Assembly (NCBI RefSeq): GCF_030412265.1
Contig: NZ_JAUHLN010000003.1
Location: 1 to 64,000, forward strand
Direction of reading: 5' to 3'
DNA: 64,000 nucleotides
DNA from: Fictibacillus terranigra
GTDB lineage: Bacteria > Bacillota > Bacilli > Bacillales > Fictibacillaceae
In this document: positions 61,597 through 64,000 of the stretch, in pieces
Position numbering within the stretch: the stretch's first letter is position 1
Layout: each line of letters opens with the position of its first letter
Made by a program: the position numbers and the translations under genes
Notes under the pieces: generated by a model
Told to the model about the DNA's origin: nothing
Database searches by the model: none
The model's input: only the letters and a program-made list of their open reading frames with translations

Positions 61597-61615
61597 CTCG
61601 TTTCAAGATGAAACC

Positions 61616-63448
61616 TCATAATTGGTATTCCTTTATTTTTCTCCAAAGTGTCGATCGGTCAATCCCGAGAGAATGTGCCGCCTTTGCTTTACTGTCATAT
61701 TTAAGGAGTGCCTTCCGGATTAAATCCCTTTCACTTTCCTTTATGGTTGCTTCACTGCCCACTGTTTCCTTACTCTGTCTCTTCCTGAGTTTTGGATAAA
61801 AGAAGGAAGCATCCTTAGCTGAAATTTCTGTGCCTTTTTGCAGCAAAACAATCCTTTCCAAAACATTTCTTAATTCACGGATGTTGCCTGGCCAGTGATA
61901 ATCCTGCAAAACCGGGACAAAGCCATCTTCCACTTTGGCGATCTGCTTCCGATGCATTTCATTGAACTGCTCAAGAAAATGTCTCATAAGCAAAGGGATA
62001 TCTTCCAATCTTTCTCGTAACGCTGGCAATTCCAGTGACAGTACATTCAACCGATAATATAAATCCGTTCTAAACTCCTTCTTGTTCATTTCTTCTTCGA
62101 TGTCTGAGTTAGTTGCTGCAATAATACGGACGTTCACAGGTATATTTCGTTGGCCGCCAATTCTGCGGACAGATCTTTCCTGTAGAACACGCAACAGGTG
62201 AGCTTGTATCTGTAATGGCATTTCGCCAATCTCATCTAGAAACAAAGTCCCTCCGTGCGCTAATTCGAAGAGTCCTTGTTTCCCGCCTTTTCTTGCTCCA
62301 GAAAAACTTCCTTCCTCATATCCAAACAATTCACTCTCCAGGAGACTTTCAGGAAAAGCTGCACAATTAACAGCGACAAAAGGACCAATAGCGCGGCTGC
62401 TCCCCAAATGGATGCCTTGAGCAAACAGCTCCTTACCTGTTCCGGACTCCCCTGTAATCAGAACCGTTGCATCCGTTTGCGAAATAATTTTTGCTTGTTC
62501 TTTCGCTTCCTTAATCGTTCTTGATTCACCAATAATATCATCAAGCCTGTATTTTGCTTCTAACCCGCTCTCATGTAACTTTTTCCTCAGTTTCATCTCC
62601 ATTCTTTGAAGATCGGTAATTTCTTTAAAGTTGGATACAGCTCCAACTACAGTTTGATTAAGCATAACTGGAAAACGGTTAATAATAATCTGCCGATCAA
62701 GAATCTTGGCTACATCCCCTATTTCTTTTCGTCCAGTCTGCAGCACTCTGAGCATATCGGAGTGCGGAATAAATTCCGTTATGTGTTTTCCAACTACCTC
62801 ACCTTCAAGTCCCAGATACTTTTTTGCATTTTCATTGGTTAGAGTAATTTTTCCTTGGCGGTCTACCGCTATTAATCCATCATGTGCAGAATCGACGATG
62901 GCTTTCACCTGATATTTTTCTTTAAACATCTCTCTCGTTATACCTATGAGATTGATCGCCTGCCGTACTGCGGAAAATATGGTGTCCTTCGACGGCTGGA
63001 CATAATAAATGTGTTCTTTGGTTTGTTGGGACATAGGCAGATGACTTTCCCAGGAAGGAACAAGAAATGAGGTATTGGTCTTTGCATTCGCAAGGTTAAC
63101 TTGCTCCCTGCTCCTGATTTCCAATATACTTTTTTGATTGGCATTTTCAGCATCCAGCCATTTTTTCTCTTCACCAGAAACAATGATCAAAGGATTTTTG
63201 TTAGTTAGTGAATTGACTTTAATTGTTTGTTCGAAGTCACTTAAATGCAAGGATAAGGGGACAATGGGAATTGAAAAAGAACGAACCTCGTTAACATAAA
63301 TGGATGGAGTGATGAGGACAAAAGGGTTCATGACATGATCCATGACCGTTTTTCTTGAGTGAAAGGATAATGCTTGAATCCCGCTCTCTTTTAATATATG
63401 AGCGATGAATTCCTCCAGCTCCTTATCCACTTTGTATAAAGCAATCAT
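61616..63448 (-). CDS. Sigma-54-dependent transcriptional activator (PAS-AAA+-Fis)
   Basis: 610 residues. N-terminal sensory part (1-185, PrpR-N-like), PAS domain about 190-300 ([20 protein letters not shown]), AAA+ domain about 315-550 with Walker A GESGTGKE near 340, GSFSGA loop near 380 (variant of GAFTGA), Walker [13 protein letters not shown] and the R-finger region, and a Fis-type HTH at the end ([18 protein letters not shown]). ATP-driven remodelling of sigma-54 polymerase at the adjacent -24/-12 promoter is the expected role. Transcribed in the same direction, upstream of the operon. No receiver domain, so it likely senses a ligand. Confidence 0.92.
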   Translation of the reverse strand: MIALYKVDKELEEFIAHILKESGIQALSFHSRKTVMDHVMNPFVLITPSIYVNEVRSFSIPIVPLSLHLSDFEQTIKVNSLTNKNPLIIVSGEEKKWLDAENANQKSILEIRSREQVNLANAKTNTSFLVPSWESHLPMSQQTKEHIYYVQPSKDTIFSAVRQAINLIGITREMFKEKYQVKAIVDSAHDGLIAVDRQGKITLTNENAKKYLGLEGEVVGKHITEFIPHSDMLRVLQTGRKEIGDVAKILDRQIIINRFPVMLNQTVVGAVSNFKEITDLQRMEMKLRKKLHESGLEAKYRLDDIIGESRTIKEAKEQAKIISQTDATVLITGESGTGKELFAQGIHLGSSRAIGPFVAVNCAAFPESLLESELFGYEEGSFSGARKGGKQGLFELAHGGTLFLDEIGEMPLQIQAHLLRVLQERSVRRIGGQRNIPVNVRIIAATNSDIEEEMNKKEFRTDLYYRLNVLSLELPALRERLEDIPLLMRHFLEQFNEMHRKQIAKVEDGFVPVLQDYHWPGNIRELRNVLERIVLLQKGTEISAKDASFFYPKLRKRQSKETVGSEATIKESERDLIRKALLKYDSKAKAAHSLGIDRSTLWRKIKEYQL

Positions 63449-63534
63449 TGATCAACCTCTTTTCTTATAGGCTTAGAACCAGTGTACCATAGTTATTTTT
63501 TTACTAGCATTCTATTAGCGAATAAACTTAATAG

Positions 63535-63566
63535 GGCCTTTCTCTATGAAGAGAAAGGCCTTTTTA
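63535..63566. terminator. Bidirectional intrinsic terminator
   Basis: GGCCTTTCTCT-ATGA-AGAGAAAGGCC followed by TTTTTAT. Ends the ABC exporter gene at 63588 on the minus strand. Confidence 0.85.
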
Positions 63567-63587
63567 TATACGTCTTACAAACTCCGT

Positions 63588-64000
63588 TCACCCTACTTCA
63601 AGCCTTTTAAATTGTGAAAGGACCAGCCGGTAATATTCCTTTTCCAGTTCCATCAGTTCATCATGGCTTCCTTGTTCAACAATGTTGCCGTGGTCAAGCA
63701 CGATGATAGTATCTGACTCACGAATAGTAGACAAGCGGTGCGCAACGATGATGGCGGTCCTCCCCGCAAGAAGGGTCTTAAGTGCTTTTTGAATATTGAC
63801 TTCCGTTTCTGTATCAATACTTGCTGTCGCCTCATCTAAAATGAGGATTCGTGGATCGGCAAGCAAGGCTCTTGCAAATGATAAGAGCTGCCGCTCACCT
63901 ACAGACAGAACATTTCCCCGCTCTTCTACTTCTGTATGGTAGCCGTCTTTCAGCTTGTTGATAAATAAGTGAGCTCCAACTGCTTCTGCAGCATGTTCTA
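63588..64000 (-). CDS. ABC exporter (MsbA/multidrug type), C-terminal part of ATPase domain
   Basis: Runs off the window end; only about 137 C-terminal residues are seen. Signature [16 protein letters not shown] (serine-rich variant), Walker [19 protein letters not shown]-loop VAHRLSTI and [24 protein letters not shown] and the [14 protein letters not shown] form are typical of heterodimeric Bacillus exporters of the YheH/YfiC kind. The TM domain lies outside the window. Confidence 0.85.
   Translation of the reverse strand, partial: EHAAEAVGAHLFINKLKDGYHTEVEERGNVLSVGERQLLSFARALLADPRILILDEATASIDTETEVNIQKALKTLLAGRTAIIVAHRLSTIRESDTIIVLDHGNIVEQGSHDELMELEKEYYRLVLSQFKRLEVG

Overview
The window comes from a low-GC, endospore-forming Firmicute of the Bacillaceae type. 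Support for this is a gerA-gerC-gerB germinant receptor operon, an alpha/beta-type small acid-soluble spore protein, a CotF-like coat gene remnant, several small spore-style proteins, strong AGGAGG ribosome binding sites, TTG/GTG starts, and candidate CcpA (cre) and sigma-54 sites. I cannot name the species.

Layout. 1-800: decayed genes (macrolide phosphotransferase, GntR regulator, CotF-like coat protein). 838-5160: germination receptor operon plus a small divergent membrane protein. 5.5-10.4 kb: DUF3231 protein, membrane protein, small coiled-coil protein, three decayed genes, and a long low-complexity Ser/Pro/Thr repeat protein. 10.6-17 kb: secreted GH3 NagZ, iron alcohol dehydrogenase, SASP, Dps, EamA transporter. 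17-18.3 kb: gene remnants, including a TrpS fragment. 18.3-29.4 kb: a carbohydrate/polyol-phosphate cluster (TagC-like secreted protein, MgtC, glycerophosphodiester phosphodiesterase, Ugp-like ABC importer, DeoR regulator, TarJ-like dehydrogenase, AraB-like kinase) tied together by a repeated candidate DeoR operator. 29.5-39.6 kb: GDSL esterase, plasmid Rep_3 relic, small hypothetical genes, an ArsR/SRPBCC operon, a split LigD (polymerase and ligase as divergent genes), a GerA fragment, and an MFS pump. 39.6-50.8 kb: an acyl-CoA/organic-acid catabolic operon (CaiB, HMG-CoA lyase, CitMHS, broken CaiB, CitE-like, AtuA in two pieces) opposite a GntR/FCD regulator, then two DUF2690 secreted paralogs and an AtoE-type transporter. 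51.3-63.4 kb: a ten-gene minus-strand operon with a textbook -24/-12 promoter next to a sigma-54 activator gene. 63.6 kb to the end: 3' part of an ABC exporter.

The most interesting unit is the sigma-54 operon. It encodes an IPMDH/D-malate-type dehydrogenase, an aldehyde dehydrogenase, an SDR, an MFS carrier, a complete dedicated ECF importer (A1, A2, T, S), a P1/DmpA-type amidase-peptidase and an M20 hydrolase. This set matches, step by step, what pantothenate catabolism needs: import, amide hydrolysis, pantoate oxidation, aldopantoate oxidation and oxidative decarboxylation of dimethylmalate. That assignment is inference. A second candidate system is the DeoR-controlled cluster, which could import a glycerophospho-polyol and degrade ribitol by a kinase-first route through ribitol 5-phosphate. 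A third is the CitMHS/CaiB/HMG-CoA lyase/AtuA operon, which could degrade 3-hydroxy-3-methylglutarate or a related branched acid.
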